This document shows, in pieces, positions 1 to 8,882 of a stretch of DNA of 64,000 bases (the first letter of the stretch is position 1; each line of letters opens with the position of its first letter). Location of the stretch: positions 744,001 through 808,000 of the forward strand of contig CAVWUM010000001.1 in assembly GCA_963758205.1 (NCBI GenBank). The letters run 5' to 3'. A program made the translations under genes and the position numbers. This DNA is from Owenweeksia sp963758205. GTDB lineage: Bacteria; Bacteroidota; Bacteroidia; Flavobacteriales; Schleiferiaceae. Under the pieces are notes generated by a model. That model searched no databases and had not been told where the DNA came from. It worked only from the letters and a program-made list of their open reading frames with translations.

Positions 1-1762
1 TGGCCTCAGGCTCGGAACCCTTGTCATCAGAGCGGCTTTTGAAGGATGAGTTGTCATCATTATTAGAGTTAAACTCGTTGGGGTATTGCTGTAAAATGGT
101 TTGAGCAAACTCATCTTCGCTATCAAATACAAGGCTTATCTGATCATTCCAGATAGAGAAAGAGCGTCCGCCATAGCTGTAAAGCTCATCGTAGTCGCCA
201 TCTCCATCGGTATCTCCCAAAGAGGTGGTGATGTTCAATCTACCCAGTGAGTCATTCATTTGCAGGTTAGCTGCATTAGGGAAGGCTGTTGCATCCAGAG
301 TTAAGTCCTTAACTCTATCTTCTTCAGAGTAAGCATCATAATCGCGGGCATCCCCTTCGTTGGCTGTGGCGATATATACCTGGCCATTGTCTTCAAAAGC
401 TACCATAGCATCAGGCTGGTACATGCCATATACAGGCCAGTTGCGGATGTTTACAGAACCGGCAGTATTGCTGGCATCCATTTTATAGTTACCGCTTGAG
501 TAATCCTTAAAGCCAAGAGCCTTAATATCGGTAAAAGTATTAGTGGTAAGATCTATAGTAGCAATGGCGTTATTCTCCTGACAAACTACATAAGCGGTTG
601 AAGAGTTTGGCGCAATAGCGATGTACTCAGGTTCAAGATTACGGGCAAGTTCAGGGCGGGTACCTTCTATTTTAAGATCATCAATTTGCCACAGTGTACC
701 ATTTCCACCACCAGGGGTACCTTCATATAAAAAGCCGAAGGATACATTATCCGTAAGGTAATTGTGAAGACTGATTTTGCCTGAGTTTGTATCCAGGTAA
801 CCACCGGTAGAAAGATGAGCCAGGTTAGTGATAGTATCCCAACTGGCATTGGCAGGATCGGTATGTGTTGCAGGGTCGTAATCTGTGGAAACAAGAACAT
901 TGAAACTACCACCGCTGAAGTTTTTGGTGTTTTCGAATGAGAAGTAAGCAGAATCAAGTCCGGTAAGGTTTACTGCTGGTGTAATCATCCAGCTTTTTAC
1001 CGGGCCGGAAGCGCTGAATGAGTTGGCTTCAGCAAAGTAATCTGAGTTGAAATTATCATAATACCAACCTTCACCCGCTGTTGCAGTGTTGGCAATTATT
1101 ACGTTATCAAGACTATCGTTGGTGGTTTGAAAATCCTCCAGATAGTTAATAACCGGTCCGAAGTTTCGGATCATTGGGTCGTAATTGTTGTTGAAAGAAG
1201 TAAAATCAAGAGTGGTAACATTGGCCTGAGTAAGGTTGTTAACACCCCCTGAAATATCAATAATGGATACTGAGCCCATAGGGTCAAAAGTGTAGTCATC
1301 ATCAGGTTCACCCTCATTGGCGGTAAGTACCTTGGTGCCATCAGGGGTAAAAATGATCATGTCCGGCAAAACGCCTACTTCAACCGACTTCAGGAATGTA
1401 CCTGAGGCATCAAAAAATACGGCTTTACCATTTTTGTCAAAATCGTCATTTTCTACAGCGGCTACCAAAATGCCATTGTGGAAATCAACAGAATTAGCCT
1501 GATCGCCATAGGCAGAAAGGTCAATAGAGTCGATTTTGGCAATAGCCGTTGGGTTGGAGATGTCAAAAATATCGATGGTTTTGTCGCTGGCATTTACAGC
1601 ATATAGCTTTTGGTCTGCGGCATTGTAGGTTACAATTTCCATGGCGCCATCGTCAAATACACCTGTTTCGTAGGTGCCGATTACGTTAAGGTCAACAAGG
1701 TTTTGGGCAAAGGCAAACTGTGCAGTAAGCAATGCCACAAAAAGCGTAGTAATTTTTTTCAT
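1..1762 (-). CDS. Choice-of-anchor I family secreted beta-propeller protein (3' end outside window)
   Basis: This reading frame is open from an ATG at 1762 to the window edge, giving about 587 residues with no stop, so the C-terminus is missing. Residues 1-20 are a signal peptide (MKKITTLFVALLTAQFAFAQ). The mature part has the repeat style of the choice-of-anchor I family: NxxDKTIDIFDISNP, TPDGTKVLTANEGEPDDD, NLEPEYIAIAPNS, YIATANEGDARDY and SYGGRSFSIW, all typical of this YVTN-like propeller. Between about residues 190 and 362 the propeller is interrupted by a separate segment (WYYDNFNSDYF, KSWMITPAVNLTGLDSAYFSF) that resembles DUF5017/choice-of-anchor J jelly-roll domains. Such proteins are exported and often carry a T9SS tail, which would lie outside the window here. 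The ligand is unknown. Confidence 0.85.
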   Translation of the reverse strand, partial: MKKITTLFVALLTAQFAFAQNLVDLNVIGTYETGVFDDGAMEIVTYNAADQKLYAVNASDKTIDIFDISNPTAIAKIDSIDLSAYGDQANSVDFHNGILVAAVENDDFDKNGKAVFFDASGTFLKSVEVGVLPDMIIFTPDGTKVLTANEGEPDDDYTFDPMGSVSIIDISGGVNNLTQANVTTLDFTSFNNNYDPMIRNFGPVINYLEDFQTTNDSLDNVIIANTATAGEGWYYDNFNSDYFAEANSFSASGPVKSWMITPAVNLTGLDSAYFSFENTKNFSGGSFNVLVSTDYDPATHTDPANASWDTITNLAHLSTGGYLDTNSGKISLHNYLTDNVSFGFLYEGTPGGGNGTLWQIDDLKIEGTRPELARNLEPEYIAIAPNSSTAYVVCQENNAIATIDLTTNTFTDIKALGFKDYSSGNYKMDASNTAGSVNIRNWPVYGMYQPDAMVAFEDNGQVYIATANEGDARDYDAYSEEDRVKDLTLDATAFPNAANLQMNDSLGRLNITTSLGDTDGDGDYDELYSYGGRSFSIWNDQISLVFDSEDEFAQTILQQYPNEFNSNNDDNSSFKSRSDDKGSEPEA

Positions 1763-1900
1763 TTTACGTGGTTTTGTTTAGGCCGCAAAGCTTACCAATA
1801 GCCACACCTGAAGGGTAAAGGGGGTGTTAAGGGTTTGCTAAAAGTGGGTTAAGGGAGTTTGGTGAAATTGCTTTATATTGGATAGAGTAAGAATAGAAAA

Positions 1901-2635
1901 ATGAAAATTTTAATTTCAGGTGTACTGATTTTTATCACTATGGCAATTCCTGGTCAGAAAACTAGCCGTACCGTATTAATTCAGGTATTGGATGAAGTGT
2001 CGACCATTCCGATTGAAAATGCTACTGTAATTTTTGAAGGATCAGATGGAAGTAGATTCCGGTACAAAACCGACAGCCTAGGGTGTTTTAGGGCTCAAAT
2101 TGAGGAGCATATAGAATATATGATTCAGTATGCGGCAAAGGGTTATCTTACCGATATAAAGAAAAACTTCGGAAGTTCACTGGTCGATACAGTTTTAAAG
2201 ATATATCTATCTCCTTTAGAACAGGGCAATCCTCTACCTGAATTTATTTTCTTAAAGGATAGCGTAGTTGCTGTAAATGCCTCAATTTTTGAGGATTTGA
2301 GTGAGAGTTCGTTGAAAAGATTTCCTTATCAACTTAAGATTATTGGTAATACTTCCCCTGATGAAGCTGATAGTATTGCTAGACTTAGGGCTGAGGCCAT
2401 TTTAGCAGCTTTTGTTGAAAGCGGAGCAAATTCTCAAACTTTTACCATAGAGGCCAGGCCGGGAAGTTTTCCCACATTAAAGCGAGATTATAAAATTGAT
2501 GTCAACGGCAAAGATGTTTATATAAAAAAAGAAACAAAACTTTCACAAGAGTATTTGGAGAATGCAAATCAATTGGAAAGAGAGGCTATTCATATTTTCA
2601 TGAGAAGGGTTCAACTGGAAATACAGCCTTGGTAA
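1901..2635 (+). CDS. Secreted protein with carboxypeptidase-regulatory-like domain and degenerate OmpA-like end
   Basis: This 244-residue protein has an N-terminal signal-like segment (MKILISGVLIFITMAIPGQ). Residues about 24-105 look like a carboxypeptidase-regulatory-like beta-sandwich (VLIQVLDE, PIENATVIFEG, DSLGCFRAQI, YAAKGYL). Residues about 140-190 (KIIGNTSPDEADSIARLRAE) have the rhythm of an OmpA-like peptidoglycan-binding domain in which the G-x-TD and N-x-x-LS-x-x-RA signatures have decayed. No close family is recognised. It ends one base before the convergent TonB receptor gene, so both must be terminated without an intergenic hairpin. The role in the periplasm or outer membrane is not known. 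Confidence 0.7.
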   Translation: MKILISGVLIFITMAIPGQKTSRTVLIQVLDEVSTIPIENATVIFEGSDGSRFRYKTDSLGCFRAQIEEHIEYMIQYAAKGYLTDIKKNFGSSLVDTVLKIYLSPLEQGNPLPEFIFLKDSVVAVNASIFEDLSESSLKRFPYQLKIIGNTSPDEADSIARLRAEAILAAFVESGANSQTFTIEARPGSFPTLKRDYKIDVNGKDVYIKKETKLSQEYLENANQLEREAIHIFMRRVQLEIQPW

Positions 2636-2636
2636 C

Positions 2637-5087
2637 TCAAAACCCAACCCCAACCCCTAAATAGAAATTTACCGGAGATGCCGGGATGATGCCCGGACCG
2701 GGATATCCAACTGCCCTGCGGGTAAAGTAGGCGTTGTTGGTAAGGTTGTTTACGCCTCCTTCAAACGAAAACCTCTTATACTCATACGCTAATGAAAGAT
2801 CTAAAACCCAGTAGGAGGGGATAATGCCGTAAACACCCGTTGGGGCATACTCTGCATTAGTGGCTTCAGAAAACTGCTCGCTGATGTAGGTGAACTGCAA
2901 CGAGCCCTTCAGCTTTTTGTAGTTGGCCTGCAGGCCGGTTTTCAGGTTAATGGCCGGTACTGATTCCACCCGGTTACCTTCTACTGCTGTTTCTTTACTA
3001 TTGTGATAGTAGGCATGGGTATAGGCAAAGTTTAAAAAGTGGCTCAGGCCAAAATTTTTACTTTTTGATTTAACCAGCTTTAAGATGTCTGTTTCCAGAT
3101 AGGTTTCTACGCCCAGAATTTCGGCATCAGCTACATTGGTGGTGAGGCGTACTATGCGTTCGCCAAAAAAGTTGTCGATATAGGTAGTTTGAACACTGCC
3201 AATTTTGTCAGTATAGCTCAGCCAATATACCCCGGCATCAATGGTAAAAATGGAATTGATATTACCTCTTATTCCCAAATCCAGGTTAAAACCGCGTTCA
3301 TCCTTAAGGTTTGTATCTACGGCTGCACTGGGGTTTACCACGCGCATATCTGTAAATGTAATAGCGCGATAGTTTTGTGAAAAGTTAGTATATAGCTCCA
3401 GCAGTTCGCTCACACGATAAGCCGCACCTATACCTCCTAACAGTATGGAGCGGTTGCTCTCGCGCACCTCAAAAGTGGAGCTGTCTATAATTACTTCACC
3501 CGTAAGGGGAAGCCGCACGGAACTGTCATAATACCCATCTGCTGTAGTGCGGATGTATTCGTAGCGTACACCTGGTGTAATACTAAGGCGATCACTTAGG
3601 TTAAAGATATTCTCGGCAAAAACCGCCATGTTGGTGCTCGGAAACTCATAGTCTGATTTATTTTTGAGTTCATCCGAAAAAGTAAAATCGGGCCCCACGC
3701 CATTGCTTGCATAGCCTTGCTGTTTTGTGGTGAAACCCTTGTAGGCCCTCACCCCGATGAGGAAAGCAGTTGGCAATTCCTTAATTTGATATTTGTGCAA
3801 CAGTCGGGTTTCATTGCCTACATTTCGATAATAGTCCACAATCAAATCACGGTTTTGAAAACTGGTTGGATCATTTGGATCCTGCAATCCGTCTATTCTA
3901 TTGGGAGTTTGCAGGTAGCCTAAGGCCTGACGTGTACTGGCAATTCCAAAAAAGCGCGAGTTTATAATGGTTGTATTAGAAAGCTTGTAATCCAGGTTAA
4001 GAGCAAAAAGATTCCAGTTTACCTTAAACCAGTTTCGATTGCGCAGAGATTGATATGGATCCTGAGCAAATTGAACATCGGTAAGGCCTCCGGCCTGTTG
4101 CGCCTCATAACCCATTTTGGTGTATTCGGCACTCAGCTTCAGTTTCTCGGTTAAATCATATTGAATTCTTATGAAGCCGGTTGCTGCATCAAAGTTGGTA
4201 TTGGGTCGGTAACCACTTCCAATACGGTAATTAAAAAAGCTATAATAGTTTAGTTTGCCGCTTTGTCCGCCTAACTCATTAAAGGTATTAAAGTAGCCCA
4301 CAGAGTTGTAGGTGTTTACTGTTTTGCCACTTAGTTTTTTATCAGGATTGCCCTCTTTCAACTTCAGGTTTATCATTCCACCAAACTGGGTACCGTATTG
4401 CAGGGATGCCGCACCACGAACAATTTCAATTCTATCGATGGCCTGCATGGGCGGAGCATAATAGCTTTCGGGGTAACCCAGGGCATCAGCAGCCATATCG
4501 TAACCATTTTGGCGGGTGTTAAAATTAGCTGTCCTATCCGGGCTAAGACCTCGGGCGCCTATACCAAGCTGTAAGCCTGCAGCATCACTCTCCCACACAT
4601 TTACGCCCGGTACCCGCGCAAAAACCTGGCGTGCATTGTTGCTGCTGGTATTGGCAGTGATTTTTTTCATATCAATCACCTCATTTTTTTTGGCGGCATA
4701 AATGGCCACACCCTCTATACTCTTCAGGCGATTGTAAACGGTAGTTTGCTTGCTGCCACCATCCACATCCACGGCATCCATTTCTGTGGTAACCGGGCTA
4801 AGGATAAAATTCAGCCTCATTTTATCCTTGCGTATGCTCACTACGGTATCAATCCTTTTGTAGCCTACAAAGGAGATTGAAAGCCTGTGCTCGCCAAAAG
4901 GCACATCCTTTATCTTGTAACTGCCATCAAAGCCGGTAGATGCCCCAATATTTAATTCAGTGAAAAACAGGTTGGCAAAAGAGGCAGCCTCTCCGTTGGT
5001 AGATATAATGGTACCGCTAATGGTAGCCTTTTGCGCAAAAGCGCATAAGCTCATTAGCAAGAGTAACAGGAGTACATTACTTCTCAT
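2637..5087 (-). CDS. TonB-dependent outer membrane receptor (FecA-like, iron operon)
   Basis: The chosen ATG at 5087 gives 816 residues starting MRSNVLLLLLLMSLCAFAQ, a clean signal peptide. The frame stays open further upstream but that start would precede the signal. Order of domains: signal (1-19), carboxypeptidase-regulatory-like domain (about 20-105), plug (about 120-245, with QAIDRIEIVRGAASLQYG and GGMINLKLKEG), then a 22-strand barrel ending in phenylalanine (LGVGVGF), as expected for BAM recognition. It is the last gene of an operon with DUF4856, imelysin-like and HTTM proteins, and overlaps the HTTM stop by 11 nt. This receptor type imports ferric chelates with TonB energy. The exact substrate cannot be read from sequence. 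Confidence 0.92.
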   Translation of the reverse strand: MRSNVLLLLLLMSLCAFAQKATISGTIISTNGEAASFANLFFTELNIGASTGFDGSYKIKDVPFGEHRLSISFVGYKRIDTVVSIRKDKMRLNFILSPVTTEMDAVDVDGGSKQTTVYNRLKSIEGVAIYAAKKNEVIDMKKITANTSSNNARQVFARVPGVNVWESDAAGLQLGIGARGLSPDRTANFNTRQNGYDMAADALGYPESYYAPPMQAIDRIEIVRGAASLQYGTQFGGMINLKLKEGNPDKKLSGKTVNTYNSVGYFNTFNELGGQSGKLNYYSFFNYRIGSGYRPNTNFDAATGFIRIQYDLTEKLKLSAEYTKMGYEAQQAGGLTDVQFAQDPYQSLRNRNWFKVNWNLFALNLDYKLSNTTIINSRFFGIASTRQALGYLQTPNRIDGLQDPNDPTSFQNRDLIVDYYRNVGNETRLLHKYQIKELPTAFLIGVRAYKGFTTKQQGYASNGVGPDFTFSDELKNKSDYEFPSTNMAVFAENIFNLSDRLSITPGVRYEYIRTTADGYYDSSVRLPLTGEVIIDSSTFEVRESNRSILLGGIGAAYRVSELLELYTNFSQNYRAITFTDMRVVNPSAAVDTNLKDERGFNLDLGIRGNINSIFTIDAGVYWLSYTDKIGSVQTTYIDNFFGERIVRLTTNVADAEILGVETYLETDILKLVKSKSKNFGLSHFLNFAYTHAYYHNSKETAVEGNRVESVPAINLKTGLQANYKKLKGSLQFTYISEQFSEATNAEYAPTGVYGIIPSYWVLDLSLAYEYKRFSFEGGVNNLTNNAYFTRRAVGYPGPGIIPASPVNFYLGVGVGF

Positions 5088-6417
5088 ACGGCAATATCCA
5101 GGTTTTGGGCGCAAAGCTATCACTCACTTTGGTGAGATCAGTATTAGGATCAATAAACAGGCGGCTTCCGCTACCATTTAAGGTAACGTAGGCTTCGGCC
5201 GTTATTATGGGGTCTTCAATTCCCTTTTTCTTAAACTCCTTTTCCAGGAAATGAGCAAACTGCACGATAAGATCGGGTTGGGTGGCCAGCTGCTTTTGCT
5301 GGTTCTCAGTCAGGTAATCCGCGGTTTGCACATCCCCGGTATTACCGGTGGCAGGATCCGTAATGTGGTAGGTTATATATCCGGCCTTTTCCATAAGCAT
5401 TACACGCCAGCCCAGGCGATAGCCCTGCTCATGCCAGAATACATTACCCTCATAAGCCAGGTAACGGAAGGGCCAGATGAGTTGGAAGGAGAGGAAAATA
5501 GCAATTAGAGGCCCCCAAACCCTTCTAGCCCCCCTAACCCCCCTAAGGGGGGTAAAAATTTCCGCTTTGGGTAAAGCAGTGCCAAAAATGGGCTTAAATA
5601 GGTTGAGAATCCTTTGATGAAAATCGTTAGAAAAGAAAATGAGCGTACTGAATATCATCACCCAGGGAAACACTCCAATAGGGAACAGGAGCCAGGTAAG
5701 AATATGAAAAATCACCACCGTTATAAAGGCATAAGGCCGCGTTTTTTTATTCCATAAAAAGAATGGAATGGTAAGGTCATAAATGGCACCAAACCAACTG
5801 AAGGCATAGGCCACCCATTCATAATCCAGTAAAAAACCAATTAGCGGTATATCTGCTTTTGCGGGAAGCCACATTTTTAAAGGCAGGGCCTCCAGTAGCC
5901 AATCAGGGTTGAGCTTGGCCACACCGGCATAAAAGTAAACTATGGCTAGTTGCAGCCGTATAATATTTACATACCAATGGTTTCCGCTTTCGCGGGAAGA
6001 AACCATGCCTAACCTAACATCTAGTGAGCTAAGGCGGTGTGCGGGTAAAAATATTAGCAGAAAGGCCATCAGGCTCACAAAGTAGTAGTGGTTGAGGTAG
6101 TTGGCTACGTCCAGCAATTCTATGTAAGTAAAACTTAAAAAGAATAGCACTGCCGAAAGACGGTAAAACAAACCGAGGGTAATACCTATGGCTGAGATAG
6201 CCATTACTGTAAAAACCAAGTACATCCAATCTCCCGGCAGGGCTTGCACCCAATCAAAACCATAATATTTAAAGTGAAACTCAGGCGCTATATACAACTC
6301 GTAAATCCAACCCTTGAGCCAAAAACGAAGTGTGGCAAAAAGCATCAGCAAGCCGAAGATGATGCGGAAAACGGCTAATGGAGCAAGGCTCGTATTTGCT
6401 GAAAATAGCTTAGTCAT
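5077..6417 (-). CDS. HTTM domain membrane protein (vitamin K gamma-carboxylase-like)
   Basis: This 446-residue polytopic membrane protein has many hydrophobic helices in residues about 15-330 and the family signature of HTTM/VKG-carboxylase proteins (LLMLFATLRFWLKG, RLQLAIVYFYAGVAKLNPDW, HILTWLLFPIGVFPWVM). The C-terminal third is soluble. In Bacteroidota this family recurs with imelysin and TonB receptors, which is the context here (imelysin gene 78 bp upstream, receptor overlapping downstream). A chemical activity is not established. Residues about 287-299 (TPLRGVRGARRVW) are encoded by a GC-rich palindromic repeat and look like an in-frame insertion between two membrane segments. Confidence 0.85.
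   Translation of the reverse strand: MTKLFSANTSLAPLAVFRIIFGLLMLFATLRFWLKGWIYELYIAPEFHFKYYGFDWVQALPGDWMYLVFTVMAISAIGITLGLFYRLSAVLFFLSFTYIELLDVANYLNHYYFVSLMAFLLIFLPAHRLSSLDVRLGMVSSRESGNHWYVNIIRLQLAIVYFYAGVAKLNPDWLLEALPLKMWLPAKADIPLIGFLLDYEWVAYAFSWFGAIYDLTIPFFLWNKKTRPYAFITVVIFHILTWLLFPIGVFPWVMIFSTLIFFSNDFHQRILNLFKPIFGTALPKAEIFTPLRGVRGARRVWGPLIAIFLSFQLIWPFRYLAYEGNVFWHEQGYRLGWRVMLMEKAGYITYHITDPATGNTGDVQTADYLTENQQKQLATQPDLIVQFAHFLEKEFKKKGIEDPIITAEAYVTLNGSGSRLFIDPNTDLTKVSDSFAPKTWILPYEK
5521..5558. repeat. Palindromic repeat inserted in frame in the HTTM gene
   Basis: A C-rich/G-rich stretch includes a hairpin with arms ACCCCCC (5537-5543) and GGGGGGT (5547-5553) around TAA, preceded by two further CCCCCTA units. 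Its base composition is very unlike the surrounding gene. Similar short repeats are scattered in intergenic DNA of many Bacteroidota. Here it is translated as a basic loop. Confidence 0.7.
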
Positions 6418-6424
6418 TCAAAAA

Positions 6425-6485
6425 TAAGTTGGCAGTTTTCACTTGACAATTAGCGAACTGCCCTTGCCGACTGCAAGCTGTTAAC
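6425..6485. repeat. Short inverted/direct repeat between imelysin and HTTM genes
   Basis: The 78-bp gap holds GGCAGTT and AACTGCC arms plus a further TTAACTGCC copy, of the ACTGCC/GGCAGT type commonly dispersed in Bacteroidota intergenic regions. It may act as an mRNA-stabilising hairpin inside the operon, but this is inference. Confidence 0.5.
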
Positions 6486-6495
6486 TGCCTATTGG

Positions 6496-7593
6496 TTAAT
6501 CCCCATCATTGTCCTGATAGGTAATCAGAACGCCCATAGCAGATGGCATATCGGTTTTAAGGAGTACCACCGTTCTTTGTATTTCAAGATATGCAGCATC
6601 CACTTTGGTAGTTTCGTTTACAACTGCTGCGCTGAATGGGTTGGGCACTTCGCGCAGTGTAGCGATGGCCGATTTGAACTGCCGGTCTATAGCTACATCA
6701 AGCGCTTCATCATTATGTTGTGCATCAAGTGCAATAAGAAAATCGCTGAGGCTGAGGCCTTTTTGATTTCCATTAAAGTGTGTGCCCAGGTAGAGGTTAT
6801 AAATAGCCTCAATATTGGCTTCCGCCAGCTCTAATGAAATGCCAGAATGGTAGGCTTCGCAGGTGTGTGGGTAAGGCTTACCCAATGTTTTTTTGCCGGC
6901 CGGGAATCCGATTTTGGCATTTTTAATCAGCTCGTAATCTTTATTGATAGAATTTACCATTTGCCCCAGCGTGCTGCCGATATCAGTACCGCTGGCATTA
7001 ATAAATTCATTTCGGTAGGCTTTCCATCCTTGATTAACAGATGAAGTAAGTGCTTTAATTTCCTGCATTACCGCAGCCAGGTAGGCCTTGGCATCTGTAT
7101 CACTTTCAATGTTAATACCGCTACCAAAAAGAAGGTAATCCATAGCCGGAAAACCTTTGGCATCAAGCTGAGAGGCCGCAGCAAGGTTATAGTTTTTGCT
7201 GCTTATGTTGTTGGCAATCTTTACAGTATCGGCAGGGTAAGTGTTTAAGGAAGCTCTGAAAGAGACATCTTCTGACGGGCCGAATTCAAAAGGCTTAATA
7301 CCTTGAAAAGCCAGGTAGGTTGTTTTGAACTGTTGTCTGAGCTCACTCAGATTTACAGTGCCGTCATTAGCTATAAAGGCATCGGTTTTTGTAGCGAGGC
7401 TGCTTACTTCGCCATTAAAGTTCTCAAAAGCGGGCAATACAATATTATCAGCCCAGTTGGTGAGCATCGCATTACGGTCAAAATCCACTTTCTTATCAAG
7501 TGGGTTATCATCCTCACATGAAATAAAAAGCACTCCGGCCATTGCGGCCAGGAGTACTTTTCTACAAAAACCAATGAAATTAGTTGCCAACAT
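6496..7593 (-). CDS. Imelysin-family lipoprotein (iron-related periplasmic/outer-membrane)
   Basis: The 365-residue product has a lipoprotein signal with lipobox VLFISC (lipidated Cys26). The body is alpha-helical with imelysin landmarks: PFEFGPSEDVSFRASLNTYP at about 101-120 and KGFPAMDYLLFG at about 146-157. In canonical imelysins the second motif is GxHxxE; here it reads Gly147-Phe-Pro-Ala-Met-Asp152, so the putative metal-binding His and Glu are replaced. A fold role in iron binding or transport is known for the family, while protease activity is doubtful. The start codon overlaps the upstream DUF4856 stop (TAATG), so translation is probably coupled. Confidence 0.88.
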   Translation of the reverse strand: MLATNFIGFCRKVLLAAMAGVLFISCEDDNPLDKKVDFDRNAMLTNWADNIVLPAFENFNGEVSSLATKTDAFIANDGTVNLSELRQQFKTTYLAFQGIKPFEFGPSEDVSFRASLNTYPADTVKIANNISSKNYNLAAASQLDAKGFPAMDYLLFGSGINIESDTDAKAYLAAVMQEIKALTSSVNQGWKAYRNEFINASGTDIGSTLGQMVNSINKDYELIKNAKIGFPAGKKTLGKPYPHTCEAYHSGISLELAEANIEAIYNLYLGTHFNGNQKGLSLSDFLIALDAQHNDEALDVAIDRQFKSAIATLREVPNPFSAAVVNETTKVDAAYLEIQRTVVLLKTDMPSAMGVLITYQDNDGD

Positions 7594-8699
7594 TAAAGTT
7601 TGTCTTTTACGTCATTAAGGTTATAAGTATTGGCCAAAACGTCCTTTACGGTGTTTAGGTCGGCCACGGAAACCTCATATAAATTATCCAGATTATTGTT
7701 AATCAAATCCTGAATTTGAACGTCAGAAAGTTTTTGAGTAGTGTTGAAGGATAGACTCCATATGAAACCTACGGCTTCTGAAAGTTGTTGGTTCCTAAGG
7801 GCATCATCAGCCAAATCAGCTTTTCCTCCATTAAGGTAGTGTATGGCCATGGCGGCAGAAACCAACTCCCAGGTATCCCGAATTTCAGCTATGGCTGCAT
7901 CGCGGGTAGCATAATCTTTATTATTAATGGCAGCTCGTCCTTTTATAAATGATTTCATTAAGGATGAGCTCACAGAAAGGTGTTCGTCAACAGAGTTGAA
8001 ATATTTAGCCCAAAGCCTGTGGTAATCGGCATTCTCATTATAGCTGAAACCTGCAGTTCCAAAATCCTTAGGCACTCCCCAGTAGCCAAATGCTTCATCC
8101 CAATGGTGTTGCATTTCGGTTCCTTTTCCGGGCTCTACAGTTTCATTATCTACATTCATTTTTGAGGATGAAAGGTAAACCGATGTAGCCTGATAATAGG
8201 CCAGTGCTCCCATACTGCCTTTTTCAATAAGCTGAGCCAACTCATAGCCTTTGGCGTCAAAAAGGTATTGTTTTGTACCACCAGCGTTTTGAACCAATCC
8301 GGCAGTGCCATTGCTACCTGTTCCCGGGTTTTGGCTTATTTGCTCTAGGGCTTTTACCCAGCCACCTATGGTAGCACCACCTTCATCAGAGTACTTATCT
8401 GCAATTTGCTTTGTGGAGCTGTTTAGCTCGCTTTTGCTCCAGGTGTAGCCCTGGTTGGTAAGCATGTTTAGTACCTGTGCCTCATCTATGGCCTGGCCGT
8501 TATTAGATGTTTTTACATAGCTGGATATTTCACTCAGCATGTCCAGCCTTTGATCCTGACCGGAGTGGTCAACATTCTCAAAATTGTAGGTTGTTGGTAG
8601 TTGTTCTACAGGTGAGCAGGCACAGTCGGTTGTGTCTTTATCGCACGATACCAAAAAGATAGAGGCGACTGAAAGTAGAGAGAGGGTTAGTTTTCTCAT
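7593..8699 (-). CDS. DUF4856 domain lipoprotein
   Basis: The 368-residue product begins MRKLTLSLLSVASIFLVSC, a lipoprotein signal with Cys19. The rest matches the DUF4856 pattern seen beside imelysins in Bacteroidota: PTTYNFENVDHSGQDQRLDM near the start, then a long helical region with HHWDEAFGYWGVPKDF (about 200-215), which carries two adjacent histidines, a tryptophan and acidic residues. It is the first gene of a four-gene minus-strand operon and overlaps the imelysin start by one base. The family has no proven function. Context suggests surface or periplasmic iron handling for the TonB receptor. Confidence 0.85.
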   Translation of the reverse strand: MRKLTLSLLSVASIFLVSCDKDTTDCACSPVEQLPTTYNFENVDHSGQDQRLDMLSEISSYVKTSNNGQAIDEAQVLNMLTNQGYTWSKSELNSSTKQIADKYSDEGGATIGGWVKALEQISQNPGTGSNGTAGLVQNAGGTKQYLFDAKGYELAQLIEKGSMGALAYYQATSVYLSSSKMNVDNETVEPGKGTEMQHHWDEAFGYWGVPKDFGTAGFSYNENADYHRLWAKYFNSVDEHLSVSSSLMKSFIKGRAAINNKDYATRDAAIAEIRDTWELVSAAMAIHYLNGGKADLADDALRNQQLSEAVGFIWSLSFNTTQKLSDVQIQDLINNNLDNLYEVSVADLNTVKDVLANTYNLNDVKDKL

Positions 8700-8768
8700 C
8701 GATTAATCTTATTTAGACTTATTTAAAATAGAGCGACAAATGTATATACGGTTGCCGAGCTGAACAAG

Positions 8769-8793
8769 TTTATTTAGAAAACTTCTAAATAAA
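8769..8793. promoter_or_regulatory. Perfect 11-bp palindrome upstream of the iron operon (candidate operator)
   Basis: Arms TTTATTTAGAA (8769-8779) and TTCTAAATAAA (8783-8793) are exact reverse complements around AAC. The site lies 70 bp upstream of the DUF4856 start and downstream of the AraC gene's 3' end, where it can only serve the iron operon. A related half-site TTATTTAGA occurs at about 8710. A metal-responsive repressor (Fur or DtxR type) is a reasonable guess. An imperfect copy with the same spacing sits at 22014-22038. Confidence 0.55.
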
Positions 8794-8882
8794 TTAACAT
8801 AGCGCTTATAACGCCTTTAATACCAGTAGAATCACTGGTATTAAGAATGGGTTTTAACCCTAAAAATCCACAAGAGAATGGA

